Assembly (NCBI RefSeq): GCF_028473145.1
Contig: NZ_CP092370.1
Coordinates: 992,001 to 1,056,000, forward strand
Direction of reading: 5' to 3'
From: Flavobacterium sp. CBA20B-1
GTDB lineage: Bacteria; Bacteroidota; Bacteroidia; Flavobacteriales; Flavobacteriaceae
Length of the DNA: 64,000 nucleotides
Positions 46,725 through 55,892 of the stretch are shown here, one piece after another (position 1 is the stretch's first letter; every line of letters starts with the position of its first letter). The position numbers and the translations under genes are program-made. Under the pieces are notes generated by a model. The model worked only from the letters and a program-made list of their open reading frames with translations, was not told the origin of the DNA and made no database searches.

Positions 46725-47939
46725 ATGCGTTTACATAGAAATTTGGTTTTTGCTGTAATTGATTCACTTTTAAGCATATTTAACGATGGTGAATATGCCG
46801 ATAAAGAAGTAGCAAAAGCTTTGAAAAGAGATCCTCGTTGGGGTGCAAAAGACCGCAAGTTTGTTGCTGAAACCATATACGAAATTGTTCGTTGGAAAAG
46901 ATTATACACAGAAATTGCCGAGGTAAAAGAACCTTTTACCCGTGATGATATTTGGCGCACTTTTGCTGTTTGGGCAGTTTTACGTGGGATTACATTACCT
47001 GATTGGAAATATTTTGAAAATACACCGGTTCGAAGAATAAAAGGAAAATTCGATGAGCTTTCTAAAATCAGAAAATACCGTGAATCGATTCCTGATTGGA
47101 TGGATGAATTGGGTGTTAAAGAATTGGGCGAAGAAGTTTGGACTAAAGAACTAGCCGCACAAAACCAACAAGCGCATGTGGTTTTACGAGTGAATACCTT
47201 AAAAACCAATAAGCAAAAACTCCGTGCACAATTAATGGATTTGGATATTGAAACGGAATTTAACGATAAATATCCCGATGCTTTAATTTTAAAAGAACGT
47301 GCAAATGTTTTTATGACACCGCTTTTTAAGGAAGGATTTTTTGAGGTGCAGGATGCATCTTCGCAAAAAGTGGTTCCTTTCCTAGATGTGCAACCAGGAA
47401 TGCGAGTGGTTGATACCTGTGCGGGTGCGGGTGGAAAAACACTGCACATTGCTGCTAAAATGGAAAATAAAGGGCAAATCATTGCTATGGATTTATACGA
47501 AAGCAAACAAAAGCAGTTAAAAATTCGTGCCAAGCGAAACGGTGTTTTTAATGTGGAATATCGTATTATAGATTCAACCAAAGTAATAAAAAAATTACAC
47601 GATAAAGCAGACCGTGTACTGATTGATGCCCCTTGTTCGGGCTTGGGCGTTTTAAAACGCAACCCAGATAGCAAATGGAAATTGCAACCAGAATTTATCG
47701 AAAATATTAAAAAAACACAGCAAGAAGTTTTAGAAAATTACAGTAAAATGGTAAAAGTGGGCGGAAAATTGGTTTATGCCACTTGTTCTATTCTTCCTTC
47801 TGAAAATGAAAAACAAATAAACCATTTTCTAAAAACCGAATTTGGTCAGAACTTTAAATTTATTAAAGATGAAAAAGTATTGGCATCGCAAACTGGTTTT
47901 GATGGTTTCTATATGTGTTTAATGGAACGTGTTAAATAA
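46725..47939 (+). CDS. RsmB/NOP2-type rRNA (cytosine-5) methyltransferase
   Basis: 404 residues. SAM-binding motif CAGAGGKTLHIAA. The two catalytic cysteines are C304 (DAPCSGLGVLKRNPD) and C354 (YATCSILPSENE), the RsmB/RsmF signature. The N-terminal ~135 residues are short and helical and only loosely resemble the NusB-like domain of RsmB, so the rRNA position modified cannot be stated with certainty. It is a cytosolic ribosome-maturation enzyme. It starts at an isolated -7 box. The endonuclease gene lies 8 nt downstream and may be cotranscribed. Confidence 0.9.
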   Translation: MRLHRNLVFAVIDSLLSIFNDGEYADKEVAKALKRDPRWGAKDRKFVAETIYEIVRWKRLYTEIAEVKEPFTRDDIWRTFAVWAVLRGITLPDWKYFENTPVRRIKGKFDELSKIRKYRESIPDWMDELGVKELGEEVWTKELAAQNQQAHVVLRVNTLKTNKQKLRAQLMDLDIETEFNDKYPDALILKERANVFMTPLFKEGFFEVQDASSQKVVPFLDVQPGMRVVDTCAGAGGKTLHIAAKMENKGQIIAMDLYESKQKQLKIRAKRNGVFNVEYRIIDSTKVIKKLHDKADRVLIDAPCSGLGVLKRNPDSKWKLQPEFIENIKKTQQEVLENYSKMVKVGGKLVYATCSILPSENEKQINHFLKTEFGQNFKFIKDEKVLASQTGFDGFYMCLMERVK

Positions 47940-47947
47940 TTAAAAAT

Positions 47948-49057
47948 ATGAAAAAAATTACCTCATTTATTGTAACTGTTTGTTGTTCATTTACAATTTT
48001 TGCGCAGGCACCAGCAAATTATTACAATAGTGCTACTGGAACAGGATACGCTTTAAAATCGCAATTAAAAACAATTATTTCTGCAAATCATATTGATTTA
48101 ACTTACGGTGGCTTATGGGATTTATACAGTGATAGCGATATTAAAAATGGCTTTCGCGATAAATATTATGAGAACGACAATACCATTTTAGATATTTATT
48201 CTGAAAAACCCGTTGCTACTGACCCTTATACTTACACCGTTATTATGGATCAATGTGGAAATTACAAAAGCGAAGGCGATTGTTACAATCGCGAACACTT
48301 AATTCCACAATCATATTTCGATCAAAACAGCCCGATGAGAACCGACGCTTTTCACGTTTGGCCAACCGATGGAAAAGTTAATGGAGAACGTGGAAACTTA
48401 CCTTTTGGAAAAGTTGGTTCTACAAGTTATACCTCACTAAATGGAACAAAACGAGGCACAAGTGCTGTAACAGGTTATTCAGGAACGGTTGTGGAGCCAA
48501 TTGACGAATTCAAGGGAGATATTGCACGTGCTTACTTTTATTTTGCTACTCGATATGAGGACTTTATGGATGATTTTTATACTGACCACCCAAATGCTGA
48601 AATACGTGCTATGTTTGACGGATCTACTAATAAAGTGTTTAGTAATAACTTTTTAGACATGTTATATCAATGGCATTTGCAAGATCCGGTGAGCATGCGC
48701 GAAACAAACTTAAACGATTTTATTTATAGCGAGCAAGGAAATAGAAATCCGTATATAGATAATCCACAATATGTAACTGCTGTTTGGTTTCCTAATTTAT
48801 TAAGTAACCCTCAAGCAGAATTGGTTGAATTTAACGTGTACCCAAATCCAGCACCTAAAAATACCATTTATATCTCTACAAAAGAAAAAATTGATACGAT
48901 TACTATTTACAGTTTAGAAGGTAAGCTTATTAAGAAATTCTCCAATCCACAATTTCACGATGAAGTTTTTACTATCAACTATATAAAATCGGGAACGTAT
49001 ATCATTAAATTAAAAGCCGGAAAAAACATCACCGACAAAAAAGTTATTGTAAAATAG
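47948..49057 (+). CDS. Secreted endonuclease I with T9SS sorting domain
   Basis: 369 residues. A signal peptide (ending TIFAQA) precedes a bacterial endonuclease I domain (about 25-275), with the core CYNREHLIPQSYF and FHVWPTDGKVNGERGNLPFG carrying the His-Asn active site of the His-Me finger type. The C-terminus is a T9SS sorting domain: EFNVYPNPAPKN, then TYIIKLKAG and a final KKVIVK. It likely degrades extracellular DNA for nutrition or in biofilms. It lies 8 nt after the rRNA methyltransferase gene and is followed by a strong terminator. Confidence 0.92.
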   Translation: MKKITSFIVTVCCSFTIFAQAPANYYNSATGTGYALKSQLKTIISANHIDLTYGGLWDLYSDSDIKNGFRDKYYENDNTILDIYSEKPVATDPYTYTVIMDQCGNYKSEGDCYNREHLIPQSYFDQNSPMRTDAFHVWPTDGKVNGERGNLPFGKVGSTSYTSLNGTKRGTSAVTGYSGTVVEPIDEFKGDIARAYFYFATRYEDFMDDFYTDHPNAEIRAMFDGSTNKVFSNNFLDMLYQWHLQDPVSMRETNLNDFIYSEQGNRNPYIDNPQYVTAVWFPNLLSNPQAELVEFNVYPNPAPKNTIYISTKEKIDTITIYSLEGKLIKKFSNPQFHDEVFTINYIKSGTYIIKLKAGKNITDKKVIVK

Positions 49058-49399
49058 ATATTGATATTTACTCAAAAAAACTTTTCTTAAATAAACATCC
49101 CCCAAATAGCTAAATGCTTTTTGGGGGATGTTTGTTTAAATAAAATATGTTTGGCAATAAAATGATTTTCAAAATTGCATTTGTAAAATTGTGTGATTAC
49201 ACTTGCTATTATTAGCTTAAAAACTGCATAATTATGTTACAAATAAACAAAATCTTTCTATTAAAGTCATATAACGTTCTTACAGAGTTAGTTTTAACTC
49301 AAATTGATCTAAAAATTCATGTTGAGCTAATTCTACTAACAAAAGTATATTATTTCTTAAAATACCTACTACAAAAAAAATCCGAGTAAAAAACTCGGA
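49058..49399. other. 342-bp intergenic region with two terminators
   Basis: Apart from the hairpins at 49093-49133 and 49379-49401 it is AT-rich and featureless. No gene, RNA or repeat recognised. Confidence 0.5.
49093..49133 (+). terminator. Strong hairpin terminator after endonuclease I gene
   Basis: 14-bp perfect outer stem (49093-49106 with 49120-49133) with a five-G/C core and a small inner 3-bp stem, followed by a broken T-run. Confidence 0.85.
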
Positions 49400-49401
49400 T
49401 T
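49379..49401 (-). terminator. Hairpin terminator at the 3' end of ribH
   Basis: 9-bp stem (49379-49387 with 49393-49401, 5-nt loop), followed on the minus strand by a T-run. It overlaps the ribH stop codon. Confidence 0.8.
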
Positions 49402-49888
49402 AAATATTGTTATTAAGGGCAATCATTTTTAAAGCAGCTACTGCAGCTTCTGTCCCTTTGTTTCCGTGGATTCCTCCGCTTCTGTCGATAGATTGTTGCT
49501 CATTATTATCTGTTAGTACACAGAAAATCGTTGGCACATCGTAGATTAAATTTAAATCTTTAATACCTTGTGTTACGCCTTCACAAACAAAGTCAAAATG
49601 TTTTGTTTCGCCTTGTATCACGCAACCAATGGCAATAATGGCATCAAATTCTTCTAGCTGGTGCATTTTTTTGCTTCCAAAAATCAATTCAAAACTTCCC
49701 GGAACGTTCCAGCGCACAATATTTTCGGGTTTTGCACCACAATCAATCAATACATCATACGCACCTTGAAACAAACCGTTGGTTATTTTATCGTTCCATT
49801 CTGAAACCACCAAACCAATTTTCAACTCTGTTGCATCAATTAAATCGGCTTTGTTGTATTCTGAAAGATTTTTATTTGCTGTTGCCAT
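49400..49888 (-). CDS. ribH: 6,7-dimethyl-8-ribityllumazine synthase
   Basis: 162 residues, usual length. Conserved features: LKIGLVVSEWNDKITNGL (substrate-binding Trp), VPGSFELIFGSKKM, IAIGCVIQGETKHFDFVCEGVTQGI and the PTIFCVLTDNNEQQSIDRSGG region. It condenses the RibBA product 3,4-dihydroxy-2-butanone 4-phosphate with the ribitylamino-pyrimidine to give lumazine, the immediate precursor of riboflavin. It is transcribed from the TPR gene with a 2-nt gap; no other rib gene is adjacent. Confidence 0.95.
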   Translation of the reverse strand: MATANKNLSEYNKADLIDATELKIGLVVSEWNDKITNGLFQGAYDVLIDCGAKPENIVRWNVPGSFELIFGSKKMHQLEEFDAIIAIGCVIQGETKHFDFVCEGVTQGIKDLNLIYDVPTIFCVLTDNNEQQSIDRSGGIHGNKGTEAAVAALKMIALNNNI

Positions 49889-49890
49889 AA

Positions 49891-50664
49891 TTATTGTGCC
49901 ATTCCTAAATAAACATCAATATTTGCAGCTTCAACAGAGCTTTTGTAATTGTCTTTAATGTTTGTAAACAATTTCAAAGCTTCGTCTTTTTTACCTAATT
50001 CAATAGCCATTAAACCTGCTTTGTAAGCGTAACGTGGCGTTGTAAAATCGTTTGTTGTATGTTCTGATGCTTTTTTGTAGAAATCAAAAGCGTCTTGTGG
50101 TTGGTTTAAATCGGCAAATGCGTCGCCAATTGCTCCTAACGACATTGCTTTTAAAAACATATCTTTCGAATTGAATTGCTCTAAATGCGCAATTGCTTCT
50201 TTATTTTTACCCATATTCAAATAAGCCGTACCCGCATAATAATGTGCTAAGTTAGCTGCATTGGTTCCGCTGTATGTTTCTGCAATGTTTAAAAAGCCCA
50301 TTTTTCCTTCACCGCCATTCAAAGCTAAATTGAACAATGAATCTGCCGATTGGCCATTCAATGCTTGCTCATAAAACTGTTGTGCTTGGAACATTTCATT
50401 GGCTGCTTCTTCTTCTTTTGGTTCCATAATAAAATTTTGGTAACCCAAATATCCTACCGCAAGCAATGCCAATCCACCAATTGCATAAAGTATTTTTGAT
50501 TGGTTTAGTGTAAACCAAGAACCTACTTTATTAGCTGTTGAATCTAACGAATTAAAAACCTCTGCCGTATCACTGGTATCATTCAACACTGCTTCGTGCA
50601 CATTTTCTTCTTTCTCAGCCTTTGGTTTTTCTGGTTTATAACCTCTTTTATTATATGTTGCCAT
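49891..50664 (-). CDS. Membrane-anchored TPR-like protein (YfgM/AncC-like)
   Basis: 257 residues. Basic cytoplasmic N-terminus, one transmembrane segment (about 55-75, ILYAIGGLALLAVGYLGY) and a periplasmic alpha-solenoid of TPR-type helices (EMFQAQQFYEQAL, LAHYYAGTAYLNMGKNKEAIAHLEQF, GLMAIELGKKDEALKLFTNI). The layout resembles the E. coli YfgM chaperone of the Sec translocon, which helps outer-membrane protein assembly. It precedes ribH with a 2-nt gap, an odd pairing also recalled for other Bacteroidetes. A -7-like TATTTTTG on the minus strand (50690-50697) is its likely promoter. Confidence 0.8.
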   Translation of the reverse strand: MATYNKRGYKPEKPKAEKEENVHEAVLNDTSDTAEVFNSLDSTANKVGSWFTLNQSKILYAIGGLALLAVGYLGYQNFIMEPKEEEAANEMFQAQQFYEQALNGQSADSLFNLALNGGEGKMGFLNIAETYSGTNAANLAHYYAGTAYLNMGKNKEAIAHLEQFNSKDMFLKAMSLGAIGDAFADLNQPQDAFDFYKKASEHTTNDFTTPRYAYKAGLMAIELGKKDEALKLFTNIKDNYKSSVEAANIDVYLGMAQ

Positions 50665-50689
50665 AATTTCGTAAGAATTTTAATCTGGG

Positions 50690-50697
50690 CAAAAATA
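50690..50697 (-). promoter_or_regulatory. Putative -7 box for the TPR-ribH unit
   Basis: TATTTTTG on the minus strand, 25 nt before the TPR gene start; no clear -33 TTG. Confidence 0.45.
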
Positions 50698-50780
50698 GGA
50701 TTTTTATCTAAATTTAAAAGTCTATTTGTGAGATATTTTTCAGAAATTTGCATTTTCATTCAATAACTAAAACTGCTTTT

Positions 50781-51866
50781 GTGAATTTAGAGCATATACA
50801 TATTCTTAATTTTAAAAATATTTCTGAAAAAACCCTTCAATTTACCAAGAAAATCAATTGTTTCGTGGGAAAAAATGGTCAGGGAAAAACCAACTTGCTC
50901 GATGCTATTTATTATTTGGCATTTGGAAAAAGCTATTTTAACCCAATTGCGCTACAAAATATTAAGCACCATGAAGATTTTTTTGTGGTAGAAGGAACTT
51001 TTAAGAAAAACGACAAGCAGGAACAAATTGTTTGTAGTTTAAAAAAAGGTCAGAAAAAGGTATTGAAACGCAACGGAAAAATCTATGAAAAATTTGCCGA
51101 TCATGTGGGATTGATTCCAATGGTGATGATTTCACCCAGTGACCAAGACTTGATTTCGGAAGGCAGCGAAACCCGCAGGAAATTCATTGATTTGGTGATT
51201 TCACAACAAAACAGTCCGTATTTACAACAATTGATTCAATACCAAAAAATTGTTTCGCAACGCAACGCATTATTGAAATATTTTGCTTTAAACCGCGTTT
51301 TTGAAACGGATACCTTGACTATTTACAACGAACAACTGCATGATCTAGGAACGGAAATTCACAAGAAACGAAGTGAATTTATTGAAGAGTTTAATCCTAT
51401 TTTTCAAAAATACCACCAACAGATTACTGGAAACAGTGAATCGGTAAAAATTAAGTACGAAAGTCAGTTACACGAAAAACCTTTGATAGCGCTTTTCGAT
51501 GATTTTTTACAGAAAGATCGGGTGTTGCAATACACATCGGTAGGAATTCATAAAGACGATTTACTGTTTGAAATAAACGGTCATCCCATTAAAAAATACG
51601 GCTCGCAAGGTCAGCAAAAGTCTTTATTAATTGCATTAAAACTAGCGCAATTTGATTTCATAAAAAAGCAAAGCGGTGTACTGCCAATTTTATTGTTCGA
51701 TGATATTTTTGATAAATTAGATGCCGATCGCGTGCAACAAATCATTGAAATGGTAAACAATGCCACCTTTGGTCAGTTGTTTATTACCGATACGCATGAA
51801 GATCGAACGGAACTTATTGTAAAATCGACCAATTTAGATTACGAAATTTTTAAAATATCTTCTTAA
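50781..51866 (+). CDS. recF: DNA replication/repair protein RecF
   Basis: 361 residues with GTG start. Walker A is GKNGQGKT (30-37), the ABC-type signature is [11 protein letters not shown], and Walker B is [14 protein letters not shown], as in RecF. RecF binds gapped DNA at blocked forks and helps load RecA through RecO/RecR. The sequence before GTG 50781 (an in-frame TTG at 50748) is less plausible: starting at GTG gives [14 protein letters not shown], the typical RecF beginning. It is divergent from the TPR gene; the 3' neighbour is murB after 39 nt. Confidence 0.94.
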   Translation: MNLEHIHILNFKNISEKTLQFTKKINCFVGKNGQGKTNLLDAIYYLAFGKSYFNPIALQNIKHHEDFFVVEGTFKKNDKQEQIVCSLKKGQKKVLKRNGKIYEKFADHVGLIPMVMISPSDQDLISEGSETRRKFIDLVISQQNSPYLQQLIQYQKIVSQRNALLKYFALNRVFETDTLTIYNEQLHDLGTEIHKKRSEFIEEFNPIFQKYHQQITGNSESVKIKYESQLHEKPLIALFDDFLQKDRVLQYTSVGIHKDDLLFEINGHPIKKYGSQGQQKSLLIALKLAQFDFIKKQSGVLPILLFDDIFDKLDADRVQQIIEMVNNATFGQLFITDTHEDRTELIVKSTNLDYEIFKISS

Positions 51867-51905
51867 AACAAAAAGCCTTTCGTTTATTTGTATAAATTTT
51901 CAGTT

Positions 51906-52916
51906 ATGCAGTTCCATCAATCTTTAAAAACATACAACACCTTTGGTATCGATGTCCAAGCCTCTGCGTTTGTTAACATTACATCGGTAGATCAACTAAA
52001 ACAAGTTATTCGCGAAAACAACAACAAACTGCCTTTATTTATTTTAAGTGGAGGCAGCAATATGTTGCTCACCAAAAATGTGGATGCTTTGGTTTTAAAC
52101 ATTAATAATAAAGGAATAAAAGTGGTGAACGAAGATGCAGATTTTGTTTGGATAGAAGCACAAGCAGGCGAAATTTGGCACGAATTTGTACTGCACACAC
52201 TTGCTGAAAACTTAGGCGGATTGGAAAATTTATCGCTCATTCCCGGAAAAGTAGGCTCCTCTCCTATTCAAAACATTGGTGCATATGGCGTGGAAATTAA
52301 AGATACTTTTCACAGCTTAACTGCTTTGAATCTGGAAACTTTGGAAACAGCAACTTTTTCTGCTACCGATTGCGAATTTGGATACCGTGAAAGCGTTTTT
52401 AAAAACAAACTGAAAGACCAATACATTATTACATCGGTTACTTTTAAACTAAAAAAAGCACCACACATACTGCATACCTCATACGGAGCCATTCAACAGG
52501 AATTGGAGCTTATGAACGTATCAAACCCAACCATTAAAGATGTGAGCAATGCAGTAATTGCCATTCGTCAATCAAAATTACCCGACCCAAAAGAAATAGG
52601 CAATAGTGGCAGTTTCTTTAAAAATCCGATTATTGGCAAAAGTATGTATCAATCTTTAGTTGAAAAAAATCCAGATATTCCGCATTATCCAGTAAATGAT
52701 TTGCAAGTAAAAGTGCCGGCAGGCTGGCTTATTGAACAAGCCGGTTTAAAAGGCTACCGCAAAGGCGATGCAGGCGTACATGCGAAACAAGCTTTGGTTT
52801 TGGTGAATTACGGCAATGCAACGGGTGAAGAATTGATTAATCTGGCTAAATACGTGCAAGCAACTGTTTTAGAAAAATTTGGTATTGAAATCAGTCCAGA
52901 AGTGAATATTATTTAA
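51906..52916 (+). CDS. murB: UDP-N-acetylenolpyruvoylglucosamine reductase MurB
   Basis: 336 residues, E. coli-like MurB. The FAD-binding PCMH region holds LSGGSNMLLTKNVD (48-60) and GLENLSLIPGKVGSSPIQNIGAYGVEI. The catalytic serine is in GNSGSFFKNP near the middle of the last third. The enzyme uses NADPH and FAD to make UDP-MurNAc, the second committed peptidoglycan precursor step, in the cytosol. ATG 51906 follows a short gap from recF, and an upstream ATG at 51888 would add six residues. Its type I substrate loop marks it as the E. coli form. Confidence 0.95.
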   Translation: MQFHQSLKTYNTFGIDVQASAFVNITSVDQLKQVIRENNNKLPLFILSGGSNMLLTKNVDALVLNINNKGIKVVNEDADFVWIEAQAGEIWHEFVLHTLAENLGGLENLSLIPGKVGSSPIQNIGAYGVEIKDTFHSLTALNLETLETATFSATDCEFGYRESVFKNKLKDQYIITSVTFKLKKAPHILHTSYGAIQQELELMNVSNPTIKDVSNAVIAIRQSKLPDPKEIGNSGSFFKNPIIGKSMYQSLVEKNPDIPHYPVNDLQVKVPAGWLIEQAGLKGYRKGDAGVHAKQALVLVNYGNATGEELINLAKYVQATVLEKFGIEISPEVNII

Positions 52917-52925
52917 TTTTTAAAC

Positions 52926-52956
52926 TTGTAGGAAGTTCACATTTAAAGTATTTTTG
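52926..52956 (+). promoter_or_regulatory. Promoter of the glycosyltransferase-sigma factor unit
   Basis: TTG (52926-52928), 20-nt spacer, TATTTTTG (52949-52956), 20 nt before the start codon. Good match to the Bacteroidetes consensus. Confidence 0.7.
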
Positions 52957-52975
52957 CAGCTATTTAAAACATCCT

Positions 52976-54070
52976 ATGGCATTAACATTACTTTATATTT
53001 TAGCAGGTTTATTTATTTTTTTACTAATCTACTATTTAGGGATTTTTTCAGGTTCGGTTTTTTCTAAACCACATGAAAATAATGCAAAGCGCATACCTAT
53101 TTCGGTAATTGTATATGCTAAAAACCACGCGGAAGAATTGCGGAATTTATTGCCCGTGCTCCTCAATCAAAACTACCATCAATTTGAATTGGTTCTGGTA
53201 AACAATGCTTCTACCGATGACACCTTGCACTTGATGAAAGAATATGCCTTAATGTATCCAAATATTCGGGTGGTTGATGTTTTGAACAATGAAGCCTTCT
53301 GGGGCAACAAAAAATACGCCACTACATTGGGCATAAAAGCCAGTAAATATGAATATTTAGTGTGTATTGATGCCGATAAAAAAATACATTCAAACAACTG
53401 GTTGGTGCAGTTAACCTCGCATTTCACATTGAACAAAACCATGGTATTAGGAACTTTTTCTTATATTAAAAAGAAAGGATTGTTCAACAAATGGTTCCGT
53501 TTTTTTCATACCATGCAACATCTACAAGCGGCTGCCCATACCAAAATAAGTGCGCCTTATAGTTTAAATCTGCAACAAATCGCCTTTAAAAAAGAAGATT
53601 TTTACCGCGTAAACGGTTTTATTTCGCACATGCAAAAACCACTGTTCATGAACGAACATTTGGTAAACGATGCAGCCACTTCTAAAAACACCATCATGTG
53701 CGAACATCCCGAAGCAATGATTGCTGTGGCACCCATGAACCGAAAAGAATTCAATATTTTTAAAAATCAACAAATTAAACTTTTAACATCTTTCAAAGGC
53801 AGTACTTCTTTTAAAATAAAGCTTTTCAACTTGTTGCAATTTTTATTTGTTGCCACAGCTTTGGTTTCCTTTGCCACACTAAGTTTTTGGTATATTACAC
53901 TGGGAATTGTATTGCTGCGCATGGTTATTTTATGGGTTATTTTTGCAAAAGCAGCTAAAAAATTAAAATATACCGATTTGGCATTTTACTTTCCTTTGTT
54001 CGATATGTTTTATATCTTTATACAAATTCAATTGTTTTTAGGTAATTTATTCCGTAAATCTAATTCGTAA
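52976..54070 (+). CDS. Membrane-bound family 2 glycosyltransferase
   Basis: 364 residues. N-terminal membrane segment (LLYILAGLFIFLLIYYLGIF), a GT-A catalytic domain from about 40 with PISVIVYAKNHAEELRNLLPVLL, LVNNASTDDT and the DxD-like DADKKIHSNNW, and two or three C-terminal hydrophobic segments (LLQFLFVATALVSFATLSFW, WYITLGIVLLRMVILW, FPLFDMFYIFIQIQLFLG). It probably transfers a sugar to a lipid carrier or polysaccharide at the inner membrane. The sigma factor gene begins 2 nt downstream, so the two are coupled. Substrate unknown. Confidence 0.88.
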   Translation: MALTLLYILAGLFIFLLIYYLGIFSGSVFSKPHENNAKRIPISVIVYAKNHAEELRNLLPVLLNQNYHQFELVLVNNASTDDTLHLMKEYALMYPNIRVVDVLNNEAFWGNKKYATTLGIKASKYEYLVCIDADKKIHSNNWLVQLTSHFTLNKTMVLGTFSYIKKKGLFNKWFRFFHTMQHLQAAAHTKISAPYSLNLQQIAFKKEDFYRVNGFISHMQKPLFMNEHLVNDAATSKNTIMCEHPEAMIAVAPMNRKEFNIFKNQQIKLLTSFKGSTSFKIKLFNLLQFLFVATALVSFATLSFWYITLGIVLLRMVILWVIFAKAAKKLKYTDLAFYFPLFDMFYIFIQIQLFLGNLFRKSNS

Positions 54071-54071
54071 A

Positions 54072-54641
54072 TTGGCATTGAAACCCAAACAAGAAACCGA
54101 AATATTGATCGAAAATGCAAAAATGGGAAGCCAAAAAGCTTTCACCACTTTGCTTGATATTTATTGGACAGAAGTATATCATTTTATACTGAAAAGAACA
54201 GAAAATGAAACCGACGCCGAAGACATTACCATTGAAACTTTTGCCAAAGCGTTTGATAAAATCACTTCGTATAAACCTGAATTTCAGTTTAATACATGGC
54301 TAATCACAATTGCCAAAAATGTACATATCGATTTAATACGAAAGCGAAAATCCAATCAGTTTATTAATTTGAATGAAGAAGAAGCGCTTTTGTTTGATAT
54401 TTTAGAAGATGATGATTCTTTGGAAGACCAATTGATTTACGAACAAAATTTGGCTACTTTAAAGCATTGTATCAAACAATTGAAACCGCATTATCAACAG
54501 ATTATTCAGTTACGCTATTTTCAGGAACGTACTTACAACGAAATTGCCGAAATAATCAACGAGCCTTTAAACAATGTAAAAATTAAGATTTTGCGTGCCA
54601 AAAAATTGTTGACCGAATTGATTAAAAAACAAAACGAGTAA
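54072..54641 (+). CDS. ECF-type RNA polymerase sigma factor
   Basis: 189 residues with TTG start 2 nt after the glycosyltransferase stop. Region 2 holds TDAEDITIETFAKAFDKI and FQFNTWLITIAKNVHIDLIRKRK (-10 recognition). Region 4 is QIIQLRYFQERTYNEIAEIINEPLNNVKIKILRAKKLL, the -35 helix-turn-helix. No anti-sigma gene is next to it; the following gene has its own leader. It could control envelope or polysaccharide genes, but its regulon is unknown. TTG is preferred to the first in-frame ATG, which would remove the N-terminal helix. Confidence 0.9.
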   Translation: MALKPKQETEILIENAKMGSQKAFTTLLDIYWTEVYHFILKRTENETDAEDITIETFAKAFDKITSYKPEFQFNTWLITIAKNVHIDLIRKRKSNQFINLNEEEALLFDILEDDDSLEDQLIYEQNLATLKHCIKQLKPHYQQIIQLRYFQERTYNEIAEIINEPLNNVKIKILRAKKLLTELIKKQNE

Positions 54642-54702
54642 TTTTAAAACGACACTATTTGACCTTTTATTGAACTATTTTTGAACTATTAAATCAACAA
54701 AA

Positions 54703-55251
54703 ATGAGAAAAATAATTTTAGATTTAGCGGTTAGTTTAGACGGTTATATTGAAGGATCAAACGGAGAAATTGATTGGTGTATCATGGATGATGATATGGA
54801 TTTCGATGGGTTTCTTTCTAATATTGATACTATTTTTTATGGCAGAGTAAGTTATGATTCATGGGGAAATTATCAACCTGACAATAAAGCGGATGTTTCT
54901 GAAAAAGCCTTTTGGCAAAATATTCATTCTAAAAAGAAATATGTTTTTTCAGGCGAAATCAGAAATGATGAACATGCTACTTTTATAAATTCTGACATTG
55001 CCGATAAAGTTGCCGAAATTAAAAATCAATCGGGAAAAAACATTTGGCTTTACGGTGGTGCAAGTCTTATTCAAACTTTTATCCAATTAAATCTGATTGA
55101 TGTTTACAGAATTTCGGTTCATCCCATTGCATTGGGAACAGGCAAACCCTTATTTGAAAATCTTACAAACCGATTGAATTTAAAACTTATCCAAACCAAC
55201 TCGTTTAAATCGGGCGTTGTGCAATTGATCTACGAACCTTTAAAAGACTAA
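54703..55251 (+). CDS. Dihydrofolate reductase/RibD C-terminal family protein
   Basis: 182 residues. DHFR-like fold with LDLAVSLDGYIEGSNGEIDW at the start, TIFYGRVSYDSWG, and IWLYGGASLIQTFIQLNLIDVYRISVHPIALGTGKPLF, where the GGASL loop is the NADPH-binding feature. It belongs to the YwjB/YyaP type, and is neither a trimethoprim-target DHFR nor RibD. Probable NADPH-dependent reductase of unknown substrate. It lies 2 nt before the Crp-family gene, forming a likely two- or three-gene unit with it. A -7-like TATTTTTG lies at 54676-54683. Confidence 0.88.
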   Translation: MRKIILDLAVSLDGYIEGSNGEIDWCIMDDDMDFDGFLSNIDTIFYGRVSYDSWGNYQPDNKADVSEKAFWQNIHSKKKYVFSGEIRNDEHATFINSDIADKVAEIKNQSGKNIWLYGGASLIQTFIQLNLIDVYRISVHPIALGTGKPLFENLTNRLNLKLIQTNSFKSGVVQLIYEPLKD

Positions 55252-55253
55252 AT

Positions 55254-55829
55254 ATGGTTGAATTATTCAAAGCGCATTTAGATAAATTTGTTTCTGTAAC
55301 CAATGTTGAATTCTCGGAAATAATTTCTTTTTTTGAATTGCGAACCGTACGTAAAAAGGAAAATCTTTTGGAAGAAGGACAAATCTGCAAAGAACATTTT
55401 TTTGTTTTGAAGGGAATTTTACGCAAATTTTACATCAACGAAAAAGGATCTGAACAAACTACCGAATTTGCCATTGAAAACTGGTGGATGACAGACAACA
55501 TGGCTTACGAACATCAATCACAAACCGAATTTTACATTCAGGCAGTTGAAAAAACAGAACTTTTAATCATCACTCAAAAAAATCAGGAATTACTTTTAAG
55601 TCAGTTTCCACAATTGGAACGTTACTTTCGGTTTGTATATCAACGTGCTTATGCGGCTGCACAAATGCGTATAAAGTACATTTTTTCGCTTGCTAAAGAT
55701 GAATTTTACTTTCAGCTTGTAAAGAAGCATCCCGAGTTCGTTCAACGTGTTCCACAATATCTTATTGCATCGTTTTTAGGTTTTACTCCCGAATATTTAA
55801 GCGAAATCCGCAAGAAAAATCTTTCTTAA
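55254..55829 (+). CDS. Crp/Fnr-family transcriptional regulator
   Basis: 191 residues. N-terminal cyclic-nucleotide-binding-type beta-barrel (about 20-115, LLEEGQICKEHFFVLKGILRKFY) and a C-terminal helix-turn-helix (YLIASFLGFTPEYLSEIRKKN). There is no cysteine cluster for an Fe-S centre as in FNR, so it probably senses a small ligand or acts constitutively. The usual cAMP-binding residues in RGEIxxxxRTA are not evident. It begins 2 nt after the reductase gene and is followed 63 nt later by an AhpD-like gene, which may be its target. Confidence 0.88.
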   Translation: MVELFKAHLDKFVSVTNVEFSEIISFFELRTVRKKENLLEEGQICKEHFFVLKGILRKFYINEKGSEQTTEFAIENWWMTDNMAYEHQSQTEFYIQAVEKTELLIITQKNQELLLSQFPQLERYFRFVYQRAYAAAQMRIKYIFSLAKDEFYFQLVKKHPEFVQRVPQYLIASFLGFTPEYLSEIRKKNLS

Positions 55830-55892
55830 ACCAGTTTAAGTTTTTGCAGCGAAGTGTTTCTCAAATTTGTATCAGATAAAAATTAAGAAATC

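Noticed and set aside
46706-47674. Long open frame (322 codons) on the minus strand
   Set aside because: It lies entirely opposite the RsmB-like methyltransferase, has no recognisable domain and an unlikely cysteine/serine-rich composition. It is a shadow of the codon usage on the other strand.
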